Shown one piece after another: positions 21,745-32,719 of a stretch of 64,000 bases of DNA. The stretch spans positions 103,544,320 to 103,608,319 of the forward strand of contig JALMQS010000099.1 of the NCBI GenBank assembly GCA_024734495.1. Reading direction: 5' to 3'. The DNA is from Forficula auricularia (lineage: Eukaryota > Arthropoda > Insecta > Dermaptera > Forficulidae). Below the pieces are notes generated by a model. The model saw only the letters and a list, made by a program, of their open reading frames with translations. It searched no databases and was not told the origin of the DNA. Positions within the stretch are counted from its first letter, which is position 1. Each line of letters begins with the position of its first letter. A program made the translations under genes and the position numbers.

Positions 21745-22970
21745 TTTAATTAGATTGAATTTTAGCACGTGACGGTTTTGCCAAAAATTACATGGAGTCT
21801 CGTCGAGAGGCCAAAAAGTGCTATTTTTTCAGAAAGTGCGTGCGGATGGATGGATGTATGTTATCGTTTTTTTCGTAGACGATTTTTTCCACATCGTTGC
21901 ACCGAATGAAATGAAATTAAAAGCCTACCACTCTTTTAACAAAATGAAGCGCTGATTAGTTTTTGGCACATATCGGCCCACAATTATTAGTACTTTATTT
22001 CAGTACTTTTTTGTGTTTTTTCTAAATATCTTGAAAATGACTTAACCAATTTTGATGAAATTTAATATCCTAATTAAGTACCTTGGGAACACAAAAAAGG
22101 TTAAATAAAGTTTTTATTAAAAGTATATTTTAAAGTACTTTACTCTAGAGTAAGATAGTACTTTTTTAAAATTCTTTATTTTAAGATTTATTCATTTGAT
22201 CGGTTTAATATAACTCACTTAAACTTGATTAAGTAAGAATGGATAGGCTTCTCTCTGTGAAATGATAAAAATTTGGGGGGAAATTTTATAAATAACCATA
22301 GCAACTGCATTGATTTCTTATCAGTTATCTTTGCTGAAGACATAGAGGAATCGACTTAAAATCAAAAATAGCGATTGATTCTCATCTAATAACTTAAGGA
22401 ATAGCAATTCGACATTGGATTTTTGACTGTTTCGTTATTATTCGGTAACCATTGCTGAAGACATGGAGGAATTGGCTTTAAAATCAAAAATAACAATCGA
22501 TTTTTATCTAATACTAGAAGAATAACCCTACTGCATTCCATTTTTGATGTTTTGACTATTAATGGCAATCTCAAGCTTGAGTTATTTACCATAAAAGAAT
22601 TTAGTCTTTTTGATTTTAAATCGATTCTTCCACGTTTTCAGTAGAGGTTGCCATTAATAGTCAAAACATCAAAAATGGAAATGCAATAAGGTTATTCCTC
22701 TAGTATTAGATAAGAATCGATCGTTATTTTTGATTTTAAGCCAATTCCTACATGTCTTCAGCAATGGTTACCAATAATAACCGAAACGTTTAAAATTCAA
22801 TGTAGAATGGTTATTCCTCGAGTATTAGATGAGAATCGATAATTATTTTTAATTAAGTCAACATGCACTGCAAATAGCAAGTGATATCTGATTAATAATA
22901 AAGGAATAAACATATCAATATTTCAAATGAATTTGGATAAAGTTTAGCAACGATCCGTTGCAGTTTATTT
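21745..22970 (+). repeat. Dispersed repeat B, copy 3, interrupted
   Basis: The left part, 21750-22150, runs from TTTTAGCACGTGACGG to AAAGTACTTTACTC. The right part, 22913-22965, continues ATTTCAAATGAATTTGGATAAAG to GCAACGATCCGTTGCAG. In copy 1 these parts are contiguous. About 760 bp containing a hairpin lie between them. Confidence 0.8.
22150..22912. repeat. Insertion with a long hairpin built of repeated units
   Basis: Arms 22352-22573 and 22644-22861 are inverse copies around a 70-bp loop. Each arm contains the same roughly 120-bp unit about twice: GCTGAAGACATRGAGGAATYG, AAAATCAAAAATA.C.ATCGAT and ATCTAATACT.GAGGAATA. So there are about four units, two per strand. The open frame at 22386-22592 is a by-product. 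No transposase or target duplication is visible apart from the fact that repeat B is split here. Confidence 0.85.
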
Positions 22971-22999
22971 TTAAAATTAAGAAATTTACTTCTAAAACA

Positions 23000-23215
23000 T
23001 TTTTGTATTCAGTGTCCTTTGTAAAGTCCTGAAGATGTGGTTATACCCCGAAATATAATTTTATAGAGTCGTGCTAAACAAGCATATGATCTTTTATTTT
23101 GTGAAACCTACCTAGTATTTTATATTTAAAAGTTTATAAAGTTTCTAAAATTTTTCAAAATTTTCTTTACTTTATTTAAAATGTTTCACCAAGAACCCAC
23201 ACCATAACAAAATTT
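23000..23215 (+). mobile_element. Penelope-like terminal fragment with hammerhead-like module
   Basis: CTGAAGA (23029-23035) and GAAA (23050-23053) around a weak hairpin, followed by ATAGAGTCGTGCTAAACAAGC, GATCTTTTATTTTGTGAAACC and AAATGTTTCACCAAGAACCC. An inverted copy with the same blocks is at 42135-42335. Confidence 0.5.
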
Positions 23216-23218
23216 TAA

Positions 23219-23758
23219 CTCATCTATGGAGAGGAGCCTCTAAATATTCTCTTGCTACCCTGGATGCAATTCAGAAACGAGCCGTCAGGCTAATTAACGA
23301 GTTCCACCCGCACCGACTCCCTCGACTCGCTGGCTCATCGAAGAGATGTCTCTGCCCTTTCCCTTTTCTATAGATACTATCACGGCAGGTGCTCTGATGA
23401 GATAAAAATCAATACCTCCCCCAAAGCATGCGGTGCACGCAGCACACGTCTTGCCGACTCCCAACACTCTTTCGCGGTCAAATCACCGAAAAGTGCCGGA
23501 CCACTTCATTCGCGAATGCCATATATCCCCAACGACTTCAAGGAACTGGAACTCTCTTCCAGCCTCTATCTTTCCCAGCACCTATAATCTTCAAACCTTC
23601 AAAACTGGAGTGCATAGACACCTACGTCCGCACCCTCCCCACTTTAATCAACTTTCTTCTCTTCGGTAATGCAAGGGTCTTTTCGAGATCCATAGGGGCT
23701 GCATTTCACTGGTGCACCCCTTCTTGCATTCGATTGCATTAAAAAAAAAAAAAAAAAA
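23219..23758 (+). pseudogene. Jockey/CR1-type LINE 3' end with poly(A)
   Basis: The frames read LATLDAIQKRAVRLI, then a frameshift, LDSLAHRRD-like text, FANAIY, SLPASIF and NLQTFKTGVHRHLR in pieces. The sequence continues to GCATTCGATTGCATT and a pure A-run (23741-23758). It matches 60329-61175 (inverted) block by block. This is the far C-terminus after the reverse transcriptase. The copy is 5'-truncated at about 23219 and broken by frameshifts; it is a dead retrocopy. Confidence 0.85.
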
Positions 23759-23794
23759 CGTTTATTTGTGCAATAATATCGTATTCTTTAAATG

Positions 23795-23846
23795 AAAAAT
23801 TCAGTCGAATTGAGAACCTTCACTTTTTTGAAGTCGGTTAAAAACT
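23795..23846 (-). repeat. Repeat D fragment
   Basis: The minus strand reads TTAACCGACTTCAAAAAAGTG followed by GGTTCTCAATTCGACTGAAT, the start of the repeat D family. Confidence 0.7.
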
Positions 23847-23849
23847 AGA

Positions 23850-24196
23850 ACATGTTCCATGGCAGCCCCTTGGTCTCTCACTCTCTCAAGCCTTTTTCAT
23901 CAATGCCCTTTTTTTCTATCTCTCCTAAACAAAGTCATTAAAATATTCATTAAGTGGGTTGGCTGATGGTTGTTCGTCTTCTTTGAAATGAATTTATTAT
24001 GTTAGAAATAGAACGAGACGACGAAGTGCTATGCTGCTTGAAATTATATTCATTCATCAGCAACAGCAGCACCAGTGTCTAGAAGAGTCTTTTATATCAA
24101 ATTAATTAATAAATAATAAGTAAGCACAGTGGATTAGACAATGCGAGTCACTTCTCCAAGAAATACAACATCGTCGTCTTTGCTTTTTAATTAAAT
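23850..24196. other. Unassigned sequence before the gap
   Basis: Nothing recognised; CAGCAGCACCAG simple stretch near 24060. Confidence 0.4.
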
Positions 24197-24296
24197 NNNN
24201 NNNNNNNNNNNNNNNNNNNNNNNNNNNNNNNNNNNNNNNNNNNNNNNNNNNNNNNNNNNNNNNNNNNNNNNNNNNNNNNNNNNNNNNNNNNNNNNN
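24197..24296. other. Assembly gap (100 N)
   Basis: Exactly 100 N bases, the usual placeholder length for an unknown gap size. Confidence 0.99.
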
Positions 24297-24980
24297 ACCG
24301 TGAGGAGTATTAAATAAATAACTACGTTTTTAATTCTAATTTCACCAAATTTCCATTAATTCTAGCTATTTTAATTTTTAATTATATTCAAAAAATAAAC
24401 CAGTTAAAGTGTAAGAAAATAAGTGAATTTTTTGTTATACTCGTATAAACCTACTCGTCTTACCGGAGGCGCTTATTAAATGAGGAATTCATAATGCGAA
24501 TTAATTAAACTAGAGCATCTTTATGTACCGTCAGGCCACTGACACTTATGTACCTGTACATACACGTGAACATTTATTTAATCATACCTATAGATACTTA
24601 TATTATGTTTAATTATAGCTTTACACCAAATCCAATATTAAATAAAATGCTTTTGCTGAGAGTTGTTGAATTTAATATATTATAATTTAATATATTCAAA
24701 ATTTAATATATCGTGTAATAAATCAAAGAATATGGCCTCTGCTTGATGCGAATAATTAATCAGACATATAGAAATATAAGAAATTTATACTATAAGAGAC
24801 AAATACAAAATTAGATATAGTCGTTTCATTGCTATAAGATTTTTGAAAATTTTCAAAAGTCGAAAACAAAATATTATAATCAAAATATGAGCCGTTTATT
24901 TTGAAAGTGGCCTAAGTCCATTTTTTGTAATTTCGAGATATTTATAATTATATTTTTATAAATATATATAATATATATTG
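24297..24980. other. AT-rich stretch with one terminal-motif fragment
   Basis: GGCCTCTGCTTGATGC at 24734-24749 is the terminal motif of the foldback/Penelope-like family also found at 38040. Otherwise nothing is recognised. Confidence 0.45.
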
Positions 24981-25110
24981 ACTTCGGTGGCCCTCTTGCT
25001 AGCCAGAGGGCTACGCCCCCTGGGCCCCTCCACCACCACCCCCATATCCCACCCTTTGGCGGGTCTCTTGCTAGCCAGGGGGCCTCGCCCCTGGACCCCG
25101 TCCTCCTGTC
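24981..25110 (-). mobile_element. Two tandem Helitron 3' terminal hairpins
   Basis: On the minus strand the hairpin CCCTCTGGCTAGCAAGAGGG followed by CCACCGAAG (25013-24986) parallels the true Helitron end at 62306-62347. A second, CCCCCTGGCTAGCAAGAGACC (25083-25061), lies about 70 bp upstream, with GC-rich sequence between. The final CTAG is not conserved. A 101-codon frame over this region is a by-product. Confidence 0.6.
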
Positions 25111-26334
25111 TTTAATTCGCCTCCATTTCACCAACTCTATAAATGACCCCTGGACTTTCTCCTCTTCCCCTCTACCTCTGATCAACCTCCGAACCCTACC
25201 AGCCCGTGAGAAGGATTAACTCTTTTTCTATTTGTTTAGTAGTAACAAGTACTTGAATTGTCCTTTTCTATTGATACATATGTACTTTCTATTGATAATA
25301 ATGTACAAAAATGAATTGCATGTGGCAGCGCCTACTGACTTTGCCATTTGGCTTTGCCACTTGGCATATTTCGGCATAATGTGGATGCGCCTTTATATAT
25401 ACACAAACCACCCTTCTTTCATAATCAGAGATGAACTTTTCGTCTTAGATTTTATCGTTCCTGATAGTTGAAATAAATGGATTAAATCAATCATCCAAGC
25501 AAAAGTCACCCTCTTTGTATTTATTTCTACACACATATATTAAGAAATAATTATCTAGTATAAAAATTAAAACAATAGTTGAAATTGTTTTTTAAAAACT
25601 GATCGATATACTGTAAATAAAAATGAATTAGCTCATAAAAGATCAGGTGGAAAATTCAATCTTAATGGGCAATTTCAGAAAAGAAAACGTTTATCTCGTT
25701 AGATGTTAAACATTCCTCCCAGTTATTAATGCATTTGTTTAATGCAAGTGTTTTGGAGCATCCGAATAACGATACGTGATAATTATGTAAAATTTTCTTG
25801 AGATGCCGTTACTCAGAGGTGAGCCATTTCGTCAAAGATTGCTCTGGAGGCTGAACAGCTTCTGCGGTCTGCATTTTGAACCATCGAAAAGCAAAAACAA
25901 TCATGAAAAAATTCAGAACAATAACTTATTATCATACCAATCAGACTTTCTTAGTTGTTAGTTTTAGCAATATTAAAATAATGACAGGAAAACGTTCGGC
26001 TAATGGAGATAATTTGGTCCTATCTATTATAGTCTAAATTTGTTGTTATTATAAAAACATAATCAAAAAGTATTTTTCGAATTCTGGTTATTGATGTGAA
26101 AAAAAAAATTAATGAGACAAAAATAATAGAAAACTTGAAGGAAAATATAATGGATACTATGGAATGACCTGGAGAAGTCTGAAAGAAACTTAATCTGTAT
26201 TTTTTCAACTCAAATTAAGAATAATTAAATTTCAAATTGGGGAAAATATACTTAAAATAAAATATTAGCCTATTGTTTTTATTAATTAAATGATGATATT
26301 TGTTGCTCATATTAAGAATTTATAGCTGATTAAT
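25111..26334. other. Unassigned sequence
   Basis: AT-rich with a more balanced patch at 25800-25880. There a 56-codon frame starts MPLLRGEPFRQR at 25803 and includes CAGAG|GTGAG, which could be a splice donor. There is not enough to call a gene. Confidence 0.35.
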
Positions 26335-26425
26335 TAAAATCACGGTTCCCGAAGGATCAGAGAAGTTAAGTAGCATGCAGTCTGGTTAAATCTGAAATTA
26401 GTGACCATCTTCAGACACTGTGTAC
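26335..26425 (+). ncRNA. 5S rRNA-like sequence (SINE3-type head or 5S pseudogene)
   Basis: The plus strand reads CACGGTTCCCGAAGGATCAG, AGAAGTTAAGTAGCATGCAG, CTGGTTAAATCTGAAATTAG and TGACCATCTTCAGACACTGTG. The order matches the 5S rRNA body: CGGTTCTCG..GATCA, GAAGTTAAGCAGC (A box), GGTCAGTACT, GTGACC (end of C box) and the closing ACC..GTG. The 5' third of 5S rRNA is missing and there are many substitutions, so it is not a functional 5S gene. A 5S-derived SINE fits best. Confidence 0.55.
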
Positions 26426-26554
26426 TTTTTGCATATTATACAAATTTCCCAATATTATTTGTGATATGTTTGCTTATAGGGATGGCATAAGAGAGGAGAT
26501 GGGTGTTTCAGGGTTACGGCCCGTTTTTCTACCTAAAAATGCAACGTTTATACT

Positions 26555-26736
26555 GTTTAAAACGAGGGGTGAACCGGGACCTAAAATCGTGTACACCTAC
26601 TTCCACTTCCACTTTCATTTCCAAGTAGAAGACAATAAAATGCAATAGATTATCTAAAGAATTCCAAAGTAATTCCAAATAATTCCAAAGACGGTGTACA
26701 CCTAATTCCAATCGCGGTTTACCCCTCGGTTTAAAA
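26555..26736. mobile_element. CGAGGGGTGAACC MITE with 8-bp target duplication, copy 1
   Basis: Element 26563-26728, flanked by perfect GTTTAAAA (26555-26562, 26729-26736). The inverted ends are CGAGGGGTGAACCGGGA and, inward from the right, CGAGGGGTAAACCGCGA. Both are followed inside by GTGTACACC. The centre is rich in ATTCCAAA words. The 8-bp duplication suggests mobilisation by a hAT transposase. Confidence 0.85.
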
Positions 26737-27276
26737 GTAAATAAAATTGCCAATAAATGTAGTAGCTGGCTAAGAAAATATTAAAGACATCAGGTACTAT
26801 GTACTTATAAATTTTTTTGATTTGTTTATCCGTGGAAATTATAATTGGGAAATTTAGAATAAATGTAAATATTTAGAATATTGTGTGTCAAGATCAGATT
26901 TAAATATAAATTAGATGATGAAGACAAATCAATGAGGTTCTTCTCTGCTTGATACAAATAAATACATACATAATATCGTCGCTGATCTTATAAAACCTCC
27001 TAAGTCCGATTTTTAGTCAAATACGTATTATACGTTTATACCGACCGTTTCACGGCGCCTCTGTCTATTGAAATCTTATTATTCTATTACAATTTAATTT
27101 TGCGCTACTGACAAATAATAAATATTGCATTGATTTGTATGTATTCGTGTTTAAAAAGGTTTTTCTTGTTTTCTGGCTAACTTAGAATTTAGGACTTACG
27201 AGGTATTGTAAGATCAGCGAAGATATGTATAACAAAGATAAATATGTATAATATAATTTATTTGTTCGAGACTATA

Positions 27277-27304
27277 GTTTCGAAGGTTTAAAATTGATCA
27301 TCAG
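27277..27304 (-). ncRNA. Hammerhead-like module (CTGATGA form), weak stem
   Basis: Minus strand: CTGATGA (27304-27298) to GAAAC (27281-27277) with little pairing between them. Confidence 0.3.
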
Positions 27305-27683
27305 TATAAAATGATAATTATTTTATCTATGAATTATTTATTTGTTGAGTAACCAACTTACTATAATAACAAAACGAATTTACCTACATCTAATCGAGGG
27401 GAAATGTTTAACTCAGAGAAAGTGGTGTAAGTTTTAGGTGAAACATGATATTAATTAATAAAGTAAAGGGAGTGTAGTTTAGTTTTTAATCTGTAAACTC
27501 TTGATGATGAACTAATAATCCGAAATATATTGAGTTTGTATAAACCTCTTTGAGTTTTATTTCATTCACTGTGAAAAAACACACTCTTTACTTTATTAAT
27601 CTATGGGAAATGACAGATTTTTTTTGACAGGGCCTAGGTGTTTGAAATATCGTATATTGATAGAATATTTCTAATTAAAAAGA

Positions 27684-27711
27684 CTGATGATGAAGTTCAA
27701 ACCTTCCAAAT
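27684..27711 (+). ncRNA. Hammerhead-like module (CTGATGA form)
   Basis: CTGATGA (27684-27690), hairpin GAAG (27692-27695)/CTTC (27103+600, that is 27703-27706), then CAAAT where GAAAC is expected. Confidence 0.3.
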
Positions 27712-27821
27712 TATAGTCTCTTAATAAATTATATATTCATATTTATATTCGTTATACATTTATATCAAGCAGAGGACAACCTCAATTATATCTCTTCATA
27801 AAGATCTAACTATTCTCTGCA

Positions 27822-28228
27822 AAAAACTAATCCACTCGACTCCATGGCTCATCGAACAACCGTTTGTGCCCTTTCCCTGTACTACAGATAGTATCATGGT
27901 ATCTGTTCAGTAAAGCTGAAATCAATTATCACCCCTAGAGCCCTCTTTGCTAGAAACACGCGGCTGTCAAATTGGATAAAAGCCAAACCAACACTTTCGC
28001 CAACTCTTTTATCCCTATGACCTCAAGAGGAGCTCACTTCCAGCCAGCGTCTTCCCCGAAACTTATAACCTTCAGCTGTTTAAGACCCGCATCCACAGAT
28101 TCAACTCCTACCCATCTCATAAAATCCCCTCACCTTCTTATTTTCACGATGTATGGGCCAACCCAGGGCTTTAGGAGATGCACCTTTTTGGTGTATCTCC
28201 TTCTCATATAAAAGGCATTAAAAAAAAG
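27822..28228 (+). pseudogene. Jockey/CR1-type LINE 3' end, second subfamily
   Basis: Scattered frames read LIHSTPWLIEQP and NTFANSFIPMTSR, and then text parallel to the SLPASIFPSTYNLQTFK region. The end is GGAGATGCACCTTTTTGG, TGTATCTCCTTCTCATA and GGCATTAAAAAAAA. The protein part resembles 23219-23758, but the 3' end differs, so this is a related subfamily. Broken by stops and a deletion; 5'-truncated. Confidence 0.75.
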
Positions 28229-29110
28229 ATGATCGTTTCTGAGTTCACTTATTTTAATATAATATAAAAAATATATAAAAAAGTGTGTTTTAGTAATATT
28301 TAAAAAAAAAAATATTATAGTTAAAAATTGCAAATGGTTTTTTGTTTATATGTTACGATATAAATTAATGAATCCAATATTTTTGGATAATTTCTATAGC
28401 TTTAATCTGAAAATGAGACAGCTTTTTTCTCTCTTCTTCTGGCCTTAATGCATATTAACTGGAAGTTATGCAATAAGTTAGTGATGTCATGGTGAAAGAA
28501 AGAGAAAAGTATACAAAGATAAAGAACTAACTAGTCAACGGTAAAATATTGAATAGGTGCTATGAAAGAAAGAACTCTACTTAATAAGTTGTATAATTTT
28601 GTATCTCGAGGTCATTTTCCGTTGATTATTATTATAAATTGCTTGTGTAAATTAAACCACCTACCCTTAAAATGAATAGCATTATTTATTGATGAAAACA
28701 GGCTATTCGCTACCCGTGTGCAAAACTTAATTTTGCGTTCTACGGAGATAATTATCAATTAAAATTTTTAGTTATATTCTTTTTTACTTTACCATACGTC
28801 GAAATGGCCATATTCTTTTTTACTTTACCATACGTCGAAATGGCCATTTCACCAAAGTTGTCATATATTTGAGAAAATTACAAGAACTTCTTACACTCCA
28901 TATTTATAACATTTTTTTTTCTTTCGTTTGAAAATCCAAAAAATCATTTGTCATATTATAGGAAGCTCTCGAACGGTTGGAAGCTGAAATTTGGCACACT
29001 AGTTTGTATTAATATACTGCATCTTTGTTACCATTTCCAGTTTTCTAGCTAAAATTGTTTGCTGAGAATTTTCAGAGAACATATATTCTCCCTCCATTTC
29101 GCTTATTTAG
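28229..29110. repeat. AT-rich stretch with a 38-bp tandem duplication (28770-28848)
   Basis: TATTCTTTTTTACTTTACCA followed by TACGTCGAAATGGCCA occurs twice in succession. The rest shows no feature. Confidence 0.6.
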
Positions 29111-29118
29111 TTTCTATG

Positions 29119-29301
29119 GTATATACCGAGGGGTGAACCGCGATTGGAATTAGGTGTACACCGTCTTTGGAATTATTTGGAATTACTTTGGAATTCATTA
29201 AATAATCTATTGTCATCTATTGACTTCTAATCGGAAATGAAAGTGGAAGTGGAAGTAGGTGTACACCGATTTTAGGTCGCGGTTCACCCCTCGGTATACC
29301 A
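29119..29301. mobile_element. CGAGGGGTGAACC MITE, copy 2 (inverted relative to copy 1)
   Basis: Element 29127-29293; ends CGAGGGGTGAACCGCGA on both sides, with GTGTACACC inside each. Flanks are GTATATAC and GTATACCA, which match over the first five bases, so the target duplication is partly decayed. The interior aligns with copy 1 in reverse complement. Confidence 0.8.
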
Positions 29302-29479
29302 TATACTAACATGGCATTGGGCAGGTAAGTCATTTCATGTTGGACTTTCTCAGAGTCAATCAACATCGATAGAATTTGACACATATTATCAATTTTTTGC
29401 CCTGGGACACTGGTCGACACATATTTGTAGCCATAAACCTAACAATGGATTTCAGTAGAGTTTTATAAGGTAATTACTT

Positions 29480-29905
29480 TTTTACAACAGGTCAGAGTTT
29501 TGAGATATCATCGGTCAAAACGTCATATTGACCTACTTTCCAGTCCAAATAGATAGTAATCAAAATATTTTGTTAACATAATAGAATACAGCTTCCTCTT
29601 TGATTTTCAAATTACCACTTGTTTTTCGCTCAATTAGAACTCGAGTTATAACTAAAAAACTAAGACCATATGTTATTACCTATGTTTATTATTCTTTATA
29701 ATCACGTAATTTTAGTTTTTTTCGTTACAACTCGAGTTCTAATTGAGCTAAAAACAAGTGGTAATTTGAAAATCAAAGAGGAAGCTGTTTTCTATTACGT
29801 CAACAAAATGATTGATTGCAAATATTACTATTTAATATCTAATGGGACTCGAAAATAGGTCAAAATGGTTGGTAATATCTCAAAACTCTGACTACCTAGC
29901 GAAAA
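29480..29905. repeat. Palindromic element (~200-bp arms)
   Basis: Left arm 29487-29670 and right arm 29700-29902 are inverse copies: GTCAGAGTTTTGAGATAT, AGCTTCCTCTTTGATTTTC, AAATTACCACTTGTTTTT and TCAATTAGAACTCGAGTT. The loop is about 30 bp. The open frame at 29670-29858 is a by-product. Confidence 0.85.
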
Positions 29906-31062
29906 TCTGGCTATGGATTTGAATTCAGAGAGCATAAATACGTTAAAAAAATGCTCTCTTCTTCTCGGGTACAAAAGTTGACCCGAGTTTGTAATCCTGT
30001 GTTGTTAATCAACCCCTACTCATTGTTCAGGACTAAAATTTAGCCTTTTCACAAAAAAATATCGTTACACCCTTTTGACCGACTAGATTAGAATTTGTTC
30101 AAATTTTGCATTTTTACAACATTTCGCATCATAATAACCTACTTTTCATCCAAAGTTCTTAAAGCCCTTCTGGTAAACATCAATGGAAATTTGCTTTTTT
30201 TAAAAAAAGTTTAACCATGTTTAGCCATCCTTCAACAAAATTTAATTTTTAATTTTTTACACTCTATTTTCTTCTCAGGTTACTTAAAAAAATAGACAAA
30301 ACACTCATTTTCGTGGGCGTCTTAATCTCGAATTCCCAGCTTTTTGTACGCTAATACTCTGATAATAACTGGACCTTAACTCTTTTAATTCAATTTTATT
30401 TAATCCTACAAATAGATTTTATATTTATGTAGAATTCAAGAACGCTGGACAGAAATGACATCACCGAATATCCGTTTAACATTTCTCCAAAAATATTTTT
30501 CCTCCTGCTCGGATTCCAATTAAAAATCCTGGATACTATTTAAACTGATGGTCATGCAAGAGGAGCAAGAATGAATGAGCTCTGTTCCAGCTGGAGCCCT
30601 TCAACTGAGCAATTTATTTCTTCAGTTGCAACTTCTCTTTCTGGCTGTGTTAAATCAGTAGCGATTTCGCGAATAACAGATCGCAACATTGGCACGCACT
30701 CTGACTACACTAACAACATTACCTGAACTACAACACACGCAGCTGGAATTTGACGTCACATTTCAGACAAGGTCGCCTTATTCAAAAGGCTTCTTTGATT
30801 TATGACTAGCTTCGGATTCTCTTCGCTAATATCATTTTTTAATCAGAATTTAATGAGCCTCTGAAAAAATGTCTTTCTTATCCCGATGGAATGTTGTGAA
30901 TTTTTATTGCAAATTCTATTGATCACAAATATTTTGTACCTAAACAACAGAAACGATTCTGAGAAGAGTAACCGTTTTCTCACTTAGCGATAAATTACTG
31001 ATTTTTATTAGATTATACTTGATTTTAATTTTTTTTTTCAATGAAATTGATGAGAGAATGAG
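29906..31062. other. Unassigned sequence
   Basis: Includes a more balanced segment at 30560-30790 (CTGTTCCAGCTGGAGCCC, CGCAGCTGGAATTTGACG) without an open frame or recognised domain. Confidence 0.4.
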
Positions 31063-31272
31063 TTACACCAAAGAGGTGCATCTCCTAAAGGCCTGGGATG
31101 GCCTCTCCGTCGTGGAAAAAGAAGAAGAGGGGATTTTATTGGCTGGGTAGAAGTCGAAGGTATCTGTGGATGCGGGTCTTAAACAGCTGAAGGTTAAGGT
31201 CGCGGAGAAGACTGTAGTTGAAAGCGAGTTGAGGTCATAGGGATAAAGAGTTGGCGAAAGCGCTGGTTCAAT
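31063..31272 (-). pseudogene. LINE 3'-end fragment, second subfamily
   Basis: The minus strand ends in GGAGATGCACCTCTTTGG like 27822-28228 and contains TTTAAGACCCGCATCCACAG. 5'-truncated and frameshifted. Confidence 0.7.
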
Positions 31273-31313
31273 AAATAATATTAAGTTTATTAAGTAAAGT
31301 TAAATATGTGATC

Positions 31314-31884
31314 TAGGATGGTCCTTATTTTGGATATTTTCGAATTTTTACGCTGACAAGGGCTCATATGGTTAGAAATAAATAAAAAAATCCCCTAAGT
31401 TTTAAGTCTCTATCTCAATTATAACCTGTGCCCCCAGCGATGTAAGTTTCTCATCTAAAAAACATGGGGTTTTTGGTATTAAAATATCTTTTTTTTTATT
31501 TCGGCCAAAATAATTGAAACTCTCTAGACTTTATAGCTTTACTAGCTATCCATAAGAATTATTACAGATTTTTAGCTATTATAATTTTGGAGTTACAGAT
31601 AGATAAATTACTTCTATTTAATAATGATACTAAGTTATAGACTCCCAAATTATAATAGCTAAAAATCAATTTTTGAACCAATACTTTGGCCGGAATAAAA
31701 AATGTATCTTTCAATGACAAAAACTCTTGTTATATAGATGAGAAACTTACTTCGCTAGGGGCACAGGTTATGATTGAGATAGTGAATTGAAACTTGGGGG
31801 ATATTTTTTTTTTTATTTATTTCGAACCATATAAGCCCTTGTCCGCGTAAAAATTCGAAAATACCCAAAATAAGGACCACCCTA
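31314..31884. mobile_element. Fully palindromic TA-flanked MITE, copy 1
   Basis: Element 31316-31882 lies between TA dinucleotides. Ends are GGATGGTCCTTATTTTGG and, inward from the right, GGGTGGTCCTTATTTTGG, followed by TATTTTCGAATTTTTACGC. The inverse match continues to the centre near 31620 (TAGCTATTATAATTTTGGAG on both sides). TA target and GGTGGTCC ends point to Tc1/mariner-type mobilisation. Confidence 0.85.
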
Positions 31885-32098
31885 ATGTGCTCATGTAAAT
31901 GGCATTCATGACAGATCCTAGAATCTTACTAAGTCAATTTTTTTCTATATCTTCGCGTATTCGAAAACATGAAAAAAAATCTTTCTAAAATTTGAATGAT
32001 TAAATAATAAGATTCTTTTGATTTTAATGACAAAATATGACAATAAACAAGCACTGTTAAAATAGACAAGAAGGAGGTGTATAAACTTCCTAGTTGAC

Positions 32099-32127
32099 CT
32101 GAAGAAGGAATAAATATCTTCCAAAAC
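32099..32127 (+). ncRNA. Hammerhead-like module
   Basis: CTGAAGA (32099-32105), GGAA/TTCC stem (32107-32110, 32119-32122), then AAAAC in place of GAAAC. Followed by GTTGGTTTTT as at 44846. Confidence 0.35.
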
Positions 32128-32719
32128 GTTGGTTTTTAAAAGAGTAGAAATTATATTGCAAAAAATCATTTTGTATTGAATTTTTAATTTGCTAGCTTTG
32201 GCGGAGAATGGGCGGAAATTTTTTTTTTTTGAGATTTTTTAACAAAATTATATTTATTCAACTCCAAGTTTTTCCGGGACACTGAGGCTGACCTTATAGT
32301 TACGCTGTTGGTTCTATTCTTCTTTTGTAGAATGTCTTACTTTCAAAAAAATCAGGCTATTCAATATTAATAGACCGGACCACAATTGTTCTCCATCTAG
32401 TTTGTAGAAATTAGGGACCATCTAATTGAAGGGATATAGTCAATTACGTAGGAGACACGGATGATAGTAAACGTGAAACCCTGCGTCCGAAAAATCACGT
32501 CTCTCGAAATTTGAGTCCTTGGGAGGTCTCAAATATTCCCTTTTGACATTAACGCAGATAATACTTGCTTTTAAAAATTAAAAGTCTTAGATTTATATTT
32601 CAGCTAAATTTTATCGAGATGAAGGGTTAATTCACTTCCCGCTTTAACTTTTCTCAGGTATTAAATAATATAATATCTTCAGCCATTAAAAATTATTTCA
32701 CAATTAAATCTCTTAATTT

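Larger units (their letters stand above)
26927..27801. mobile_element. Composite bounded by inverted GTTGTCCTCTGCTTG termini, Penelope-like
   Basis: GAGGTTCTTCTCTGCTTGAT (26934-26953) faces ATCAAGCAGAGGACAACCTC (27764-27783). Inside are two inversely placed modules, at 27277-27304 (GTTTC...TCATCAG) and 27684-27710 (CTGATGA...). They share GAGACTATA flanks. A third lies at 27501-27526. A small inverted pair, AATAAAGTAAAGGGAGTG (27458) and CACTCTTTACTTTATTAAT (27584), encloses the third. Confidence 0.5.

Noticed and set aside
25803..25973. 56-codon frame with a possible splice donor
   Set aside because: Too short, no domain and no supporting promoter or acceptor; noted in the region description only.
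26397..26415. Another hammerhead-like module (GACCATCTTCAG)
   Set aside because: The surrounding sequence aligns with 5S rRNA and no GTTTC partner is present.
29217..29420. Minus-strand frame ending in Gly-Val-His-Leu-Leu-Pro
   Set aside because: This is a translation of the MITE inverted end; the same words come from all copies of that MITE.
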